Origin: Tritrichomonas musculus
Taxonomy: Eukaryota; Parabasalia; Tritrichomonadida; Tritrichomonadidae
NCBI GenBank assembly: GCA_039105265.1
Contig: JAPFFF010000023.1
Span: forward strand, 62,001-126,000
Direction of reading: 5' to 3'
Length of the DNA stretch: 64,000 bases
In this document: piece by piece, positions 10,118-19,806 of the stretch
Numbering within the stretch: the stretch's first letter is position 1
How the letters are laid out: each line of letters begins with the position of its first letter
Translations under genes and position numbers: made by a program
Notes under the pieces: model-generated
Told to the model about the DNA's origin: nothing
The model's input: the letters and a program-made list of their open reading frames with translations, nothing else
Databases searched by the model: none

Positions 10118-13100
10118 TTACGGCTTTTTATCTTTTCTAGGCGAGTCACCTCCTTTTGAATTAGGAAGAGGAGGAAGAGTGGCTCCCATTGAAATTGAAG
10201 ACATTATTGCGTCTCTTTTAACTTTCCTTTCCAAAGCTGATAACACACCAATTTGAGGTTTATTATTAAACACTTTATTATAAGTAGTTTCTCTGCTCAA
10301 TAATTCTGATTGATAATGTTTCAGCTCTTGCTTAACTTTTTCAATAGCATCACTCCTCTCTTTAATTAATTGCTCTAATTTCCTAATTCTTTCAATATCT
10401 TCAGGTCTCGGATCTCTATTGTTGTATTTTTCTTCCCATTGTTTTGCTTCGGCTTCTAATTCGGCGATAGTTTGCTTCTTTTTGTTTTCAATTTCCACAA
10501 TTTCATTTTGGATTTTTATCTTTTCTTCTTCAAACTTGGATTTCATCGATTGAACTTTTTCTTCATATTCTTTTTGCTGCTTTTCAAGAAGTTCGTTGTG
10601 CTGCTTTTTCTGTATTTCGCTTTGAGCTTTTAACTGTTCCAATTCTGCGTTTAATTTATCAACTTCGTCTTTTTGTTGTTTTTCAAGCTCTTTTAATTGA
10701 TTCTCATTTTGTGATTTTAAATCAGATAATTTTCTGTTTGATTCAAGTTCTTCTTGTTCAATTTGTCTCTTTAGTGCGTTTAATTGCTGATCTTGAACTT
10801 TTTTGGTTTTGGCATAACTATCACGAAGTTCCTTTAGGTCATTTTCTCCTTTTGCTTTAACATTGTTAAGTTGTTCTGTTAATTTTGCGACTTCAATCTG
10901 CTTTGATTTCTCGATTTCTTTTAATTTATCTTCTGTATCAGTTTTCAGTTTTTCAATTTGAGCTTGAAGATCTTCTATGATGATTGTTCTTTGTTCGCGG
11001 AAGGACTGTAATTCGTTTTCAGCCTTTGATTTAACTTCTTCGTTTTTCGCTTTTTGAGTTTCTATTGATTTCTGAAGATTTTCTATTGTTGCCTTTTTCT
11101 GAGCTTCTTCGGCCGCTAATTCAGCCTTCATTTGGTCGACAGTTCTTTTATAATCTTCTTCTTTCATTCGCTTTCTTTCATCGTTTTGCTGCTCAATTTC
11201 AGCATGCTTTTGCTTTAATTCAGAAAGTTTTGTTGACCATTCTTCAGTCAGCTTCATTTTTTCAGCACTCCAATCGTCTTCAATTTTTTTAATTTCAGAT
11301 TTAATTTGACTGACTTGTTTTTCTCGCTTTTCGTTTTCTTGTTGCAAGAAACGTTCAGCTTCTTCTTTGGCTCGATTTCTAGCATCGATTTTGGCTTTCA
11401 CGTCGTTAATCTTTTTCTCCCAAGTTGCTCTTAGCATCTCCAAATCTTTTTGTCGTTGAGCTTCAAGTGTCTGTCGTAATTCGTTTGAATCTTTTTCTAG
11501 TTTTAAGCGCGCTTGTTCTTCCAGATCGTTCATTCGTTTTTGATGCGCCTCTTTCATCGTTTTTATTGTGTTATTTGTATCTTCTTCAAGTTTATCCATT
11601 CGACTTTGATGAGCTTCTTTAAGGTCAACTAGTAATTTTTCATGTTCTTCACGTAAACGACGAATTCCTTCTTCTTTTTGCTTCTTTTTTTCGGCGAGTT
11701 CTGCTTCGTTTTTTGCTTTAACATCTTCGATTTCTTTTTTGATGGCTTCGATCTGTTCAAGTAATTGCTGTAAAGTCATCGATGACGAAGTAGATGAACC
11801 TGTAAGTTGTGATTGAAGTCTTGCAAGCTCTTCATCATGCGTTTTACGAAGTTGCGCCATCTCGTTTTCATGATTCTTTCTCATCTCTTCCATTAATGTC
11901 TCATGTGCTTGCTTTTCTGAGAAAATTTCGGTTTTTATTCGTTGCACTTCAACATCATGCTTGCTTTGAAGCTCATCTAGCTCGAGCTGTAATTGCTTTT
12001 CTCTTTGCTGCGCATCTTCAAGAAATTTTTGATGATTTTGATTGATTTCTTCGATTTGAGCTTGATGCTCTTCTGTAATTTTCTTTTTTTTATCATTTAG
12101 TTCATCCGTCTTCTGCTGTTCCTCATCATCTAATTTTTTTAACTGCTCTTCGTGCTCTTTTTTTTCGTTTTCGATTTGTGCTTTGATTTCATTAACCTTT
12201 TCATTGTGCTCTTTTTCAGCTGCTTCCATTTCTCGTTTTATTTGTTCAACTTCTAATTCATGCTGATGCTTACGCTGGTCAAGTTCTCTTTGTAATGCGC
12301 TAAGCGTATTTTGATGCTGCTGTGAAATCATATTTTTTTGTTCGGTGACGCGCAAAAGTTGAGCTTCTGCATCATTTTGCTGTTTTAACATCTGGACTTT
12401 CAAATCTTCTATCGCTGATAAAATTAAATCCTTTTCTGTTTCAAGCTTTTTTAACTGGTTTTCGAGGGATCTTTGCTTACTCAATAATGCATCGGTAGCA
12501 GATTTTTGTCCATCAGCAAGCGATTTACGGAGTTCTGAAATTTCATTTTCATATTTCTTTTTAAGATCCTCTTCCTTCTTTGCAGTTATTAAAACCATTT
12601 CATTATACGCTTTATTAGCTTCTGTGACATGTTGCTGAAGCTCTTTTTTATGCTTTTCTTCAACCTTTTTGATTGTATCTGAAGATAAACTTAAAAGATC
12701 CGATTGTGCACTTTGAAATAAGGAAACTTGAGCATCTGCCTTCGCCTTCAAATCATCGATTTGAGACTTAAGTTCATTAAGCTGTGCATTGGCAGTTTCG
12801 ATTATATTTTTACTTTGAGTTTCGAGTTTAGTTCGAATTGAGTCAAATTCTTTCTTCACTTTTTGAAATTCAGTTTCGTATGCCATTCTTACTGTTGCAT
12901 CAATGTTCTCACGATAAGTTTGAACTTGCTTTTGCGCTTCTTCAATACAAGATCGGGATTTAGCTTCAGCAAGAGCGATTTCATCTTCATATCTTTGTTT
13001 TAATTCGTCGACTTCGTCTTTTCTGTCTACTGTTTCTGCATGAAGGCGGAAAACAGTTTTTGTAAGAGATGCTATTTTTTTACTGATTTCAAATAACCAT

Positions 13101-13120
13101 TTTTGATTCTGCTCCGCCAT
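10118..13120 (-). CDS. 1000-residue coiled-coil protein
   Basis: Almost the whole protein, from about residue 8 to 935, is a continuous heptad-rich coiled coil dominated by Glu, Lys, Gln and Leu. The only breaks are a Ser/Thr-rich hinge near residue 447 (GSSTSSS) and a basic, Pro/Ser-containing tail (about 950-1000, ending RKDKKP). Periodic blocks such as (H)xxELEELxxKHxxE recur in the first half, suggesting internal duplication. Proteins of this type in trichomonads are structural (cytoskeleton, basal body or Golgi tether), but no specific family can be named. There is no membrane segment. The ATG at 13120 is followed at once by coil. GC content is higher than in the neighbouring spacers, which supports coding. 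Confidence 0.9.
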   Translation of the reverse strand: MAEQNQKWLFEISKKIASLTKTVFRLHAETVDRKDEVDELKQRYEDEIALAEAKSRSCIEEAQKQVQTYRENIDATVRMAYETEFQKVKKEFDSIRTKLETQSKNIIETANAQLNELKSQIDDLKAKADAQVSLFQSAQSDLLSLSSDTIKKVEEKHKKELQQHVTEANKAYNEMVLITAKKEEDLKKKYENEISELRKSLADGQKSATDALLSKQRSLENQLKKLETEKDLILSAIEDLKVQMLKQQNDAEAQLLRVTEQKNMISQQHQNTLSALQRELDQRKHQHELEVEQIKREMEAAEKEHNEKVNEIKAQIENEKKEHEEQLKKLDDEEQQKTDELNDKKKKITEEHQAQIEEINQNHQKFLEDAQQREKQLQLELDELQSKHDVEVQRIKTEIFSEKQAHETLMEEMRKNHENEMAQLRKTHDEELARLQSQLTGSSTSSSMTLQQLLEQIEAIKKEIEDVKAKNEAELAEKKKQKEEGIRRLREEHEKLLVDLKEAHQSRMDKLEEDTNNTIKTMKEAHQKRMNDLEEQARLKLEKDSNELRQTLEAQRQKDLEMLRATWEKKINDVKAKIDARNRAKEEAERFLQQENEKREKQVSQIKSEIKKIEDDWSAEKMKLTEEWSTKLSELKQKHAEIEQQNDERKRMKEEDYKRTVDQMKAELAAEEAQKKATIENLQKSIETQKAKNEEVKSKAENELQSFREQRTIIIEDLQAQIEKLKTDTEDKLKEIEKSKQIEVAKLTEQLNNVKAKGENDLKELRDSYAKTKKVQDQQLNALKRQIEQEELESNRKLSDLKSQNENQLKELEKQQKDEVDKLNAELEQLKAQSEIQKKQHNELLEKQQKEYEEKVQSMKSKFEEEKIKIQNEIVEIENKKKQTIAELEAEAKQWEEKYNNRDPRPEDIERIRKLEQLIKERSDAIEKVKQELKHYQSELLSRETTYNKVFNNKPQIGVLSALERKVKRDAIMSSISMGATLPPLPNSKGGDSPRKDKKP

Positions 13121-13415
13121 TCAATCCTTAATAAAATAAAAAAAAAAACGAGTTTTTATATTGAAAAATGTTGAAAGGTTTACAATTTACCCAAATTAGA
13201 GACTCAAAAACTTGGTTATTTTAGTGAACCAGTTAGTGCCAAATTGGGAAATTCAAATATTAACCACAACACTAACATACAAAATTCATTAAGAATAATT
13301 ATTCTAGAAGTATTATATAATATACAATTCGATGAAATCAAAAAGAAATTAAATAAAGAAATAGTTGAAATTTCTAATATGGATTAATGCTTTTAAAATA
13401 TTAATAATCAAAATC

Positions 13416-14822
13416 TTACTTTTCACCTAATTGAACAATGCATGCACTCCTAGAGACAGCTCTGTCACATGAGTATCTTGGTACAATTATGCATTGCATA
13501 AAATTAGAGTTTGCATGTATCACTGAATCAGATCCAACAATACTGTCTTTAATGGTTGCACCTTCTTCAACAGATACATGATCAAACAAAACAGAGTTTA
13601 TAACTTTTGTATTTTTACCAAATCTGCAGTGTCTTCCAATAACAGAATTTCTGATGATAACATCTTCTTCGACTTTCATATTTTCTCCATAAACGCACCC
13701 GAGTGAATATTTGAATGATGTAGGAGCTTTAACAGATCCTTCCATATAATATCCAGCATTTGCACCATCTAATGGAATAAAGTTTGCTGATGGCATAAAT
13801 CCATTTAGTTTAGACGAAGCGCATTTCATGTTTACAATAAACAAAGTGGCATAATCGGTAACACGATATGCAAATTCTTTTTGCGATGTAACAAAAAGGG
13901 AAGCTGGTCTGGTTTTATCGAGGGGCGATTGATCAACTCTGAATAAAGAATTATTCTCGACAGATTGTTGGCAAAGAAATGGAATAAATTCACTTTCAAT
14001 TGAATGAACATCTGTCAAATCATGCAATTTTGAAATACAATCTGGTGATAAGATATAGGCTCCTGTTAAATGTTGTGAGCAGTCGATGGTTAAAGAGCGA
14101 AAACCATTAAGTAACTCTGGATTGATATTCATTGATTCATCTGAATTTGATATGCTACCTTCTGATCCAAGTGAATCAGAAGATGACTCATGTGTGAACA
14201 TATCATTCATAGTAACTTGTTTAAGGGAAAGATCAAGATCTTCAGACAGTGCATTTGGATCTGAGAGGAGAGTAACTAATTTGGTTGGATCAAGATCGTC
14301 GAAAACGAAATATCGATGACCTGCATTTGCATTGAGATTTTCAGCTTTATGGCCTGGAGTTGATTTTCTATCATTTTCATTTACTTCGAATTTACTTGTG
14401 ATAATTGTTATTAAAGATTGACTTGTAATATGAAAATCAAAAATTGAAGTCAAATTAGAGGAGAGTAAAAGATCTATTGGAAAGAGGAAAATATGATTAT
14501 CGGCGCCAATTTTGTTTCTAATAATGTCGCAAGTTGTCATAACACCTTCGACAGGGATTAGACGAACTTTATGAGAAGTATACTGAAGAAGTAATTCTGC
14601 ATAAGCATTTTCATCTTTACGTAAACAAACAAGCGAAATATTATTGAAACAAGATCGTTCGAATTGCTCGAGAAGGTGACCAAGGATTGGCCTATTTGCG
14701 ATTGGAAGTAACCCGAAAAGTTGAGTATCTCCAAAAGACTCTCTAGTAAAAACAGGCCTATTAGCCATTATAACAATTTGAACATTTGAATAAGGAGAAC
14801 GTTGATTGATACCTGAAATCAT
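13416..14822 (-). CDS. EIF2B3: eIF2B gamma-like subunit
   Basis: 468 residues with the two-part architecture of nucleotidyltransferase-like eIF2B subunits. The N-terminal fold begins VQIVIMANRPVFTRE (about 14-28), followed by LLPIANRPILGHLLEQFE (about 38-55), the usual LPxxNxPLI strand-helix. The C-terminal left-handed beta-helix of hexapeptide repeats runs from about 375 to 455 (VIIRNSVIGRHCRFG, VINSVLFDHVSVEEGATI, DSIVGSDSVI). eIF2B recharges eIF2 with GTP to permit translation initiation and is the target of eIF2-alpha phosphorylation. The glycine-rich nucleotide-binding loop of active pyrophosphorylases (GxGxRM) is replaced by NRPVFTRE, consistent with a non-catalytic gamma subunit. A Ser-rich insertion (about 205-230) separates the halves. 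GDP-mannose pyrophosphorylase is the main alternative, but the missing loop argues against it. Confidence 0.8.
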   Translation of the reverse strand: MISGINQRSPYSNVQIVIMANRPVFTRESFGDTQLFGLLPIANRPILGHLLEQFERSCFNNISLVCLRKDENAYAELLLQYTSHKVRLIPVEGVMTTCDIIRNKIGADNHIFLFPIDLLLSSNLTSIFDFHITSQSLITIITSKFEVNENDRKSTPGHKAENLNANAGHRYFVFDDLDPTKLVTLLSDPNALSEDLDLSLKQVTMNDMFTHESSSDSLGSEGSISNSDESMNINPELLNGFRSLTIDCSQHLTGAYILSPDCISKLHDLTDVHSIESEFIPFLCQQSVENNSLFRVDQSPLDKTRPASLFVTSQKEFAYRVTDYATLFIVNMKCASSKLNGFMPSANFIPLDGANAGYYMEGSVKAPTSFKYSLGCVYGENMKVEEDVIIRNSVIGRHCRFGKNTKVINSVLFDHVSVEEGATIKDSIVGSDSVIHANSNFMQCIIVPRYSCDRAVSRSACIVQLGEK

Positions 14823-15122
14823 TAAAAATTTTGTGTTTGATTTGTGAATTTAGAAACCTTTTCATTTAAAATTGAATGGAAACATCGACACCATTAAAGA
14901 ATTGATTAGAATTATTCAAAAATTTTAAATGCCATTTTCTTTTTAGAATTAGTTAAAATATGTATTATATGGACTATCATAAAATAAAACAAGCTTATAT
15001 ATATATATATATATTTGAGGTCAAATTAATACTAACATAAGTAAAAATATAAAAATATTTATGAATACTAAACAAAATTTACATAACATCATAAGAATGA
15101 TTAGGAATTATGCCAAATTTAA
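14823..15122. other. short intergenic region with (TA) repeat
   Basis: Contains a TATATA tract at about 14997-15013. It separates two genes read leftward. Nothing else is seen. Confidence 0.6.
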
Positions 15123-15794
15123 TTAAATCCTATCATAATCACCAGCACTCATCGTCATCGATGGATCAAGAGCAATACATTTTTGCGTTTCTTTTTCGTT
15201 AAAGAAACCAAAAATTGCACCAGTCACAATACCAACAAACAAAAACGCAAATGTTACAATTAACATTTTTTTTGTGGGTACTTGGGAAACTTCTACTTTT
15301 AATAATCCAAATGTTAGACCTAAAGCAAATCCAATAAAAATGTTGATGAGGACAAAATATGTGACTTGATTGTTATTCGTGAATAGGCGGTCTTTTATGT
15401 TTTTGAATTTACAGGAATTAATAATTAAAATAATATCGATTGATAAGTTAATAAGCAGACCAACAGAAATTATCATATAGAGGGGCGTCTTTATGACAGG
15501 CTTTGATTCTGTTACAAAGTTTTCATCAACTAAAATACAAGCAATCCCAGCAATTGGCATTAAAATAACATTAACAATTGAACAAACACGTATAAATTTG
15601 TCATCTTTTGATTTATATGCAATGAACCCATATAAAATAGCAAATAAAATAAAAATGATGCATACAATGATACTTAATAAATCGTTGGTTGAAACTCCTA
15701 AAAGACAGGCTGAAGTTATTGCTGTTAAAAATCCTTCAAAGAGAGCAAGAATAATCGCTGCCCTTAGAATTGGAGGCCAATCTAAAGCCATCAT
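15123..15794 (-). CDS. six-helix membrane protein of unknown family
   Basis: 223 residues with six hydrophobic segments at about 9-31, 38-60, 70-90, 105-126, 146-165 and 178-200, short loops, and a 22-residue cytoplasmic-type tail ending MSAGDYDRI. No family motif is recognised. Two ATGs are adjacent at the start. Initiator matches (TCATT on the minus strand) lie at 15803-15807 and 15807-15811, 9 to 17 bases upstream, supporting a start at 15794. It is arranged head to head with the next gene, with 86 bases between the start codons. Confidence 0.7.
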   Translation of the reverse strand: MMALDWPPILRAAIILALFEGFLTAITSACLLGVSTNDLLSIIVCIIFILFAILYGFIAYKSKDDKFIRVCSIVNVILMPIAGIACILVDENFVTESKPVIKTPLYMIISVGLLINLSIDIILIINSCKFKNIKDRLFTNNNQVTYFVLINIFIGFALGLTFGLLKVEVSQVPTKKMLIVTFAFLFVGIVTGAIFGFFNEKETQKCIALDPSMTMSAGDYDRI

Positions 15795-15880
15795 TATACA
15801 GAAATGAATGAAACAAGTTTATATCAACATCATCTCAATTTTTTTTTTATATAACAAGCCAATATAAATATTTCATTTGA
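15795..15880. promoter_or_regulatory. divergent promoter with initiators on both strands
   Basis: 86 bases between two start codons. On the plus strand TCATT (15873-15877) ends 3 bases before the ATG at 15881. On the minus strand TCATT lies at 15803-15807. Both match the trichomonad initiator TCA-pyrimidine-T/A. Confidence 0.6.
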
Positions 15881-16282
15881 ATGAACCAAGAAGAAACAGA
15901 GTCCGCTCTTAATTTTCTGAATTCTTTAAAATGGCCTAAAGAACAATCTGGATATGTTATGTCAAACGAGAGCAATCTACCACCATATAGAATATTATCA
16001 AAAATGCTCCGAGAAAAAAAAATCATGCAACAGATGACTTGGAATAAAGCCCAATGCATTGAAGCATTGGGAGGAATTGAAAATGTTCAAGATAATATTA
16101 AAAATACACGAAGTATAATTTCCGAAAACCTTGCTGCTACATTAATAAATGAATTAATGACACAAAAAGAGTTTACTGATGAAATTATGCAACTTACTCA
16201 AGATGACTCAGGCACTCTTATGCATATCATACAGAACGAAGAAAGCTGCCATATTGAGCAACAAGAGAATATGTTTTCATAA
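15881..16282 (+). CDS. small helical protein of unknown function
   Basis: 133 residues, mostly predicted helix, with no membrane segment or known motif. Segments include WPKEQSGYVMSNESNLPPYR (about 18-37) and ISENLAATLINELMTQKEF (about 80-98). The initiator TCATT stands just upstream and supports this ATG. Codon use matches that of neighbouring real genes. It lies head to head with the six-helix membrane protein and upstream of the kinase. Confidence 0.6.
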   Translation: MNQEETESALNFLNSLKWPKEQSGYVMSNESNLPPYRILSKMLREKKIMQQMTWNKAQCIEALGGIENVQDNIKNTRSIISENLAATLINELMTQKEFTDEIMQLTQDDSGTLMHIIQNEESCHIEQQENMFS

Positions 16283-16422
16283 CTCAATTATTTATATACA
16301 TGCTATTTTGTTTTTCTTTGTTAAATATTATAATTCATTTATGTAAAAATCATAATTTGCAATTTTTACTTGAAAACTTTTTGAAACATATTTTGTACAC
16401 TTTACTTGACAAATTAAAAAAC

Positions 16423-16441
16423 GAAACTTTTCAAAAAGTTG
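16423..16441 (+). promoter_or_regulatory. palindromic AACTTTTC-AAAAAGTT promoter element
   Basis: GAAACTTTTCAAAAAGTTG lies 19 bases upstream of the kinase ATG. It pairs both orientations of the element seen before many other starts. A second AAAACTTTTTGAAA occurs at about 16373-16386. Confidence 0.45.
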
Positions 16442-16459
16442 TATTATATATTAATATAA

Positions 16460-18958
16460 ATGAAACAATCTGAACAGAGTAGCTCTTCTTCGCAAAATAA
16501 AACTCAAGATCAAAAATTACTTTTTGTAGATACAATGATAGATCATCGTCAAGAAGCTGAAGACCAATTACAAAGCGACAATTTAAGTCCTCAAGATCGA
16601 TTCAAAGCTCTTGATCGTATTAACAATTCTCAACACCATCTTTATGGAGATAATTCAGTTGAAGCATTACGCTCAGAATCAGAACTTGGATTCTTTTTAA
16701 TTGATCATTCTGAACCTGAAATAGCCCTTAAGCATTTTAACACAGCACGCTCTATAGAAAAAAACAATCAAAATGTTAATGAAGAAGATTCAGCAAAATT
16801 AGCCATAGGAACTGCCAAAGCTTACTTAGCATTAGATGAAAATCATACCAAACAAGCTGAAGAAGTATTGCAACCATATACCGATACTCAGTTTTCTTCA
16901 CCCTCTCTTCGCTATAATCGTGATATGGTTAAAGCACAAATTCACTTGACAAAAGAAGACTATTCGAAAGCTTTAGAAACGTTCAAAGAAGCTCAAAAAT
17001 CACTTCGTGAACTTAATTCTGACCAAGATTCCAAGGAAGAAGCAGAATTATATCTCAAAATGTCAAAAGCAGCTGAAAAAGGACGTAGAGTTCTCGATAA
17101 TTCAGATGAATTAAGTAATGAATACAATTCTAAAGCTCAATCTATTCTTTCTCATATCGATTCTGACCAATCAAATAACAGAGTTAAATTTGTTTTACCC
17201 GAATCGGCAAAACCTAGATCAGCTAAACAAGAACTTAAAATCCCATTGGATAATTCAATTAATTCATTTGATCTAAATGAATTTGAGCTACTAACTGAAA
17301 TTGGTTCAGGTGCATTTGCTAAAGTGTACAAAATCAAAGAAAAAGAAAGTGGCACAATTTATGCAGCTAAAATAATGAATAAATCTATGGAAGACACTAC
17401 AAAAGAATCAAAGCGCCAACTTTCTAGAGAAGTGAATATCTTATCAAAATTAAATCATCCAGCAATTTTGAAATTTATTGGCTATAGTCCTGTCAACTTC
17501 AAAAATAAGCCAAAACCAGTCATTGTTACAGAATATGCTGAAAATAGTTCACTTGACAAACTTATTCAATTAGAAAGCAATTCAATAGCTGATAAAAACT
17601 GGAATGATACTCGCAAGCTTATTACCATTTATGGCATTGCGTCAGCATTATCATATTTACATTCACACGGAATTATTCATCGAGACTTAAAGCCAGCTAA
17701 TATTCTCATGAATGATGTTTTATGCCCAAAAATCGCTGATTTTGGACTTTCCAAAATGGATCATCAAAACGCTGAAAGTATTAGTATGAAATCCACAAAT
17801 GGATTTAAAGGAACACCTATTTATATGTCTCCAGAAATTTGGGCAAGATCAGAATATACACCTGCTTGCGATGTTTATGCTTTTGGTCTTATTGTTTTCG
17901 AAATATTGACAAGCGAGAAACCATTTCCAGAAGACACATACTATGATTTACCACAAAAGGTTCAAAATGGTGTACGCCCAGAATTCAACTCTCAAGTTCC
18001 AGAATGCTATCAAGAATTGATTTCACAATGCTGGGATAACGATCCAAAATTACGTCCACCATTTGATGAAATTTTACGACGACTGAAGACTGACCCCAGG
18101 TTCATCACTCCCACAGTCGATGAAGGCGACTTTTTAAATTATATTGATTATCTTGACGAATATAAAACATCATTTGCCGATAATAAACGAATGATTCATA
18201 TCAACGAATTTATTCGCAATTCAAATCGTGAAGGCAAAGAATTCCAATCTATTTCAATTAGTATTCCAGCTGTAACAAAAGAAAACAAAAATGATGAATC
18301 AGGAAAACCAGATTCACAAGAAGATTCAAGCAATCCAGAAAATTCAGATAAACCAGCAGATGCAGACCATCCAGATTATAAACTTCTATGTCCTTATGAA
18401 TATTTCTCTCAGTTCAATGATGATAGAAAACGCCTTGTCCAAGATGCTGAAGAAGATCCATATAAACAATATATTGTTGGCAACTTCTTTGTTGAAGGAA
18501 TTGAAGGTTTCCCACAAGATACGGATCTCGGAATAATTTATTTGGACAAAGCAATCAAAGCTGGTTGCATTGAAGCTGTCAATTATTACTGCAATTTACT
18601 GATCAAAGGAGAATTCGTGCAAATGGATCTCGAAAAAGCAGGAGATTATTTAGTAGCAGCTTTGAAATCTCATGACGCAACTGTTTATTTATTATATGGA
18701 AAAGTTATGAGAAAATTTGAAAAATATGATGAGGCTAGAAAATACTTCAAAAAATCTTCTAACGGTGGTTGCCCTGATGGAATGTATGAATATGGAAAAA
18801 TGTGTTATAGAGGCGAAGGCAAGCCACAAGATCTTGAAGAAGCCAATCTCTACTTTGATTTATCAAAACGAAATGGCTGCTATAAAACATACGACTTTAT
18901 TATTAGGCAAGAAAAGGAAGCCGAAAGGAAGAGGAAAAGAGAACAAATGGCTTCTTAA
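16460..18958 (+). CDS. TKL-type protein kinase with TPR-like N-terminus and Sel1-like C-terminus
   Basis: 832 residues. The N-terminal 250 are helical and TPR-like (for example ALKHFNTARSIE, YSKALETFKEAQKSL). The kinase domain spans about 276-545: glycine loop IGSGAFAKVYKI (about 281-292), Lys in YAAKIMNK (about 302), catalytic loop HRDLKPANIL (about 407-416), DFG (about 427), the activation segment ending GTPIYMSPEIW, and RPPFDEIL near the end. All key residues are present, so it should be an active Ser/Thr kinase. After an acidic linker (about 610-635), Sel1-like repeats follow (about 665-815: YLDKAIKAGCIEAVNYYCNLL, CYRGEGKPQDLEEANLYFDLS). Sel1 repeats usually hold protein partners. Substrate and pathway are unknown. 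A related but dead gene lies at 57632-60880. Confidence 0.9.
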   Translation: MKQSEQSSSSSQNKTQDQKLLFVDTMIDHRQEAEDQLQSDNLSPQDRFKALDRINNSQHHLYGDNSVEALRSESELGFFLIDHSEPEIALKHFNTARSIEKNNQNVNEEDSAKLAIGTAKAYLALDENHTKQAEEVLQPYTDTQFSSPSLRYNRDMVKAQIHLTKEDYSKALETFKEAQKSLRELNSDQDSKEEAELYLKMSKAAEKGRRVLDNSDELSNEYNSKAQSILSHIDSDQSNNRVKFVLPESAKPRSAKQELKIPLDNSINSFDLNEFELLTEIGSGAFAKVYKIKEKESGTIYAAKIMNKSMEDTTKESKRQLSREVNILSKLNHPAILKFIGYSPVNFKNKPKPVIVTEYAENSSLDKLIQLESNSIADKNWNDTRKLITIYGIASALSYLHSHGIIHRDLKPANILMNDVLCPKIADFGLSKMDHQNAESISMKSTNGFKGTPIYMSPEIWARSEYTPACDVYAFGLIVFEILTSEKPFPEDTYYDLPQKVQNGVRPEFNSQVPECYQELISQCWDNDPKLRPPFDEILRRLKTDPRFITPTVDEGDFLNYIDYLDEYKTSFADNKRMIHINEFIRNSNREGKEFQSISISIPAVTKENKNDESGKPDSQEDSSNPENSDKPADADHPDYKLLCPYEYFSQFNDDRKRLVQDAEEDPYKQYIVGNFFVEGIEGFPQDTDLGIIYLDKAIKAGCIEAVNYYCNLLIKGEFVQMDLEKAGDYLVAALKSHDATVYLLYGKVMRKFEKYDEARKYFKKSSNGGCPDGMYEYGKMCYRGEGKPQDLEEANLYFDLSKRNGCYKTYDFIIRQEKEAERKRKREQMAS

Positions 18959-19168
18959 TATAATAATGTATGCGATTTAAATGTCAAATCATAATATATA
19001 TTTAATTTAATAAATTTTAAAAAATTCAAATTATTTATATTTTTGAAATTATTCGTATGAATGAGAAACATACATAATATATATATTCAATTTTCCCTTT
19101 GTATTAGTTAAACTAATATTAAAAATATATATAATATTAAAACGTTGAGAAAGACAGGCATTTATTAT

Positions 19169-19756
19169 TTATAATAACATAACAAACAGTCTATAGACTT
19201 TATGAAAATTAATTATTCCAAAAATCATCATTATTTGGAAACATACAAAAAAAACAATTGAAAACAAATCAGATGCTCCCGCGATTGAACCAAAAACATT
19301 ATATATATGATTTTTAGAATTTGATACATAGTCTTTATGTATTGGCTTTGATGATTCTACGACACTTAAAACAGAATAATTGAATTCATTGACAAAATTT
19401 TCCATCTGATCAATAACTAATTCTTTTGTTGATGCAACCATATCAAAAATTGATTGCCGAGTTTCGAGAAAATGCGATTTCATGTTGTTGAAATCATTTT
19501 TTAATTCAGCATCAGTAATTTCAACTCGTTCTATTAATTGCTTAATCCTCCATCCAACTTCTTTTGCAATTTGATCCGATGAAACTGTTTGACCAACCTG
19601 TTGACTAAGTTTGGCTAACGCCCATTTGATTGCAATATCATCTTTTTCTTCTGAAGGTGATTGCTCAAGTTCATCTTTAATTTTAGGATAGATCGAATGG
19701 AATCTTTCTTGATATGAGTTAATCAGAGAAAGCAAAATAAAGAAAAATTGAATCAT
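19169..19756 (-). CDS. single-pass (type I) membrane protein, unknown family
   Basis: 195 residues when started at the ATG at 19756. The longer frame starting at 19834 would overlap the neighbouring gene's start and lies upstream of an initiator. The chosen protein has a signal peptide-like N-terminus (MIQFFFILLSLINSYQERF), a charged helical luminal part (about 20-150) and a hydrophobic segment near the C-terminus (about 158-180), followed by a short tail HKVYRLFVMLL. This layout is like cargo receptors or p24-type secretory proteins, but no motif fixes a family. It is head to head with the next gene, with a 50-base divergent promoter. Confidence 0.6.
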   Translation of the reverse strand: MIQFFFILLSLINSYQERFHSIYPKIKDELEQSPSEEKDDIAIKWALAKLSQQVGQTVSSDQIAKEVGWRIKQLIERVEITDAELKNDFNNMKSHFLETRQSIFDMVASTKELVIDQMENFVNEFNYSVLSVVESSKPIHKDYVSNSKNHIYNVFGSIAGASDLFSIVFFVCFQIMMIFGIINFHKVYRLFVMLL

Positions 19757-19806
19757 GATGAAATAAATGGTAACTTTTACAAAAAGTGAACCTTCACTTT
19801 CACTAA
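19757..19806. promoter_or_regulatory. 50-base divergent promoter
   Basis: On the plus strand TCACTAA lies immediately before the ATG at 19807. On the minus strand TTCACTTTTT (complement of 19782-19791) serves the start at 19756. The centre holds TAACTTTTACAAAAAGTGAA (19771-19790), again both orientations of the AACTTTT element. Confidence 0.6.

Noticed and set aside
13265-13280. Possible intron end CACTAACATAC
   Set aside because: Resembles the trichomonad ACTAACACACAG intron end, but lies in a spacer on the strand opposite the neighbouring genes and has no matching 5' site.
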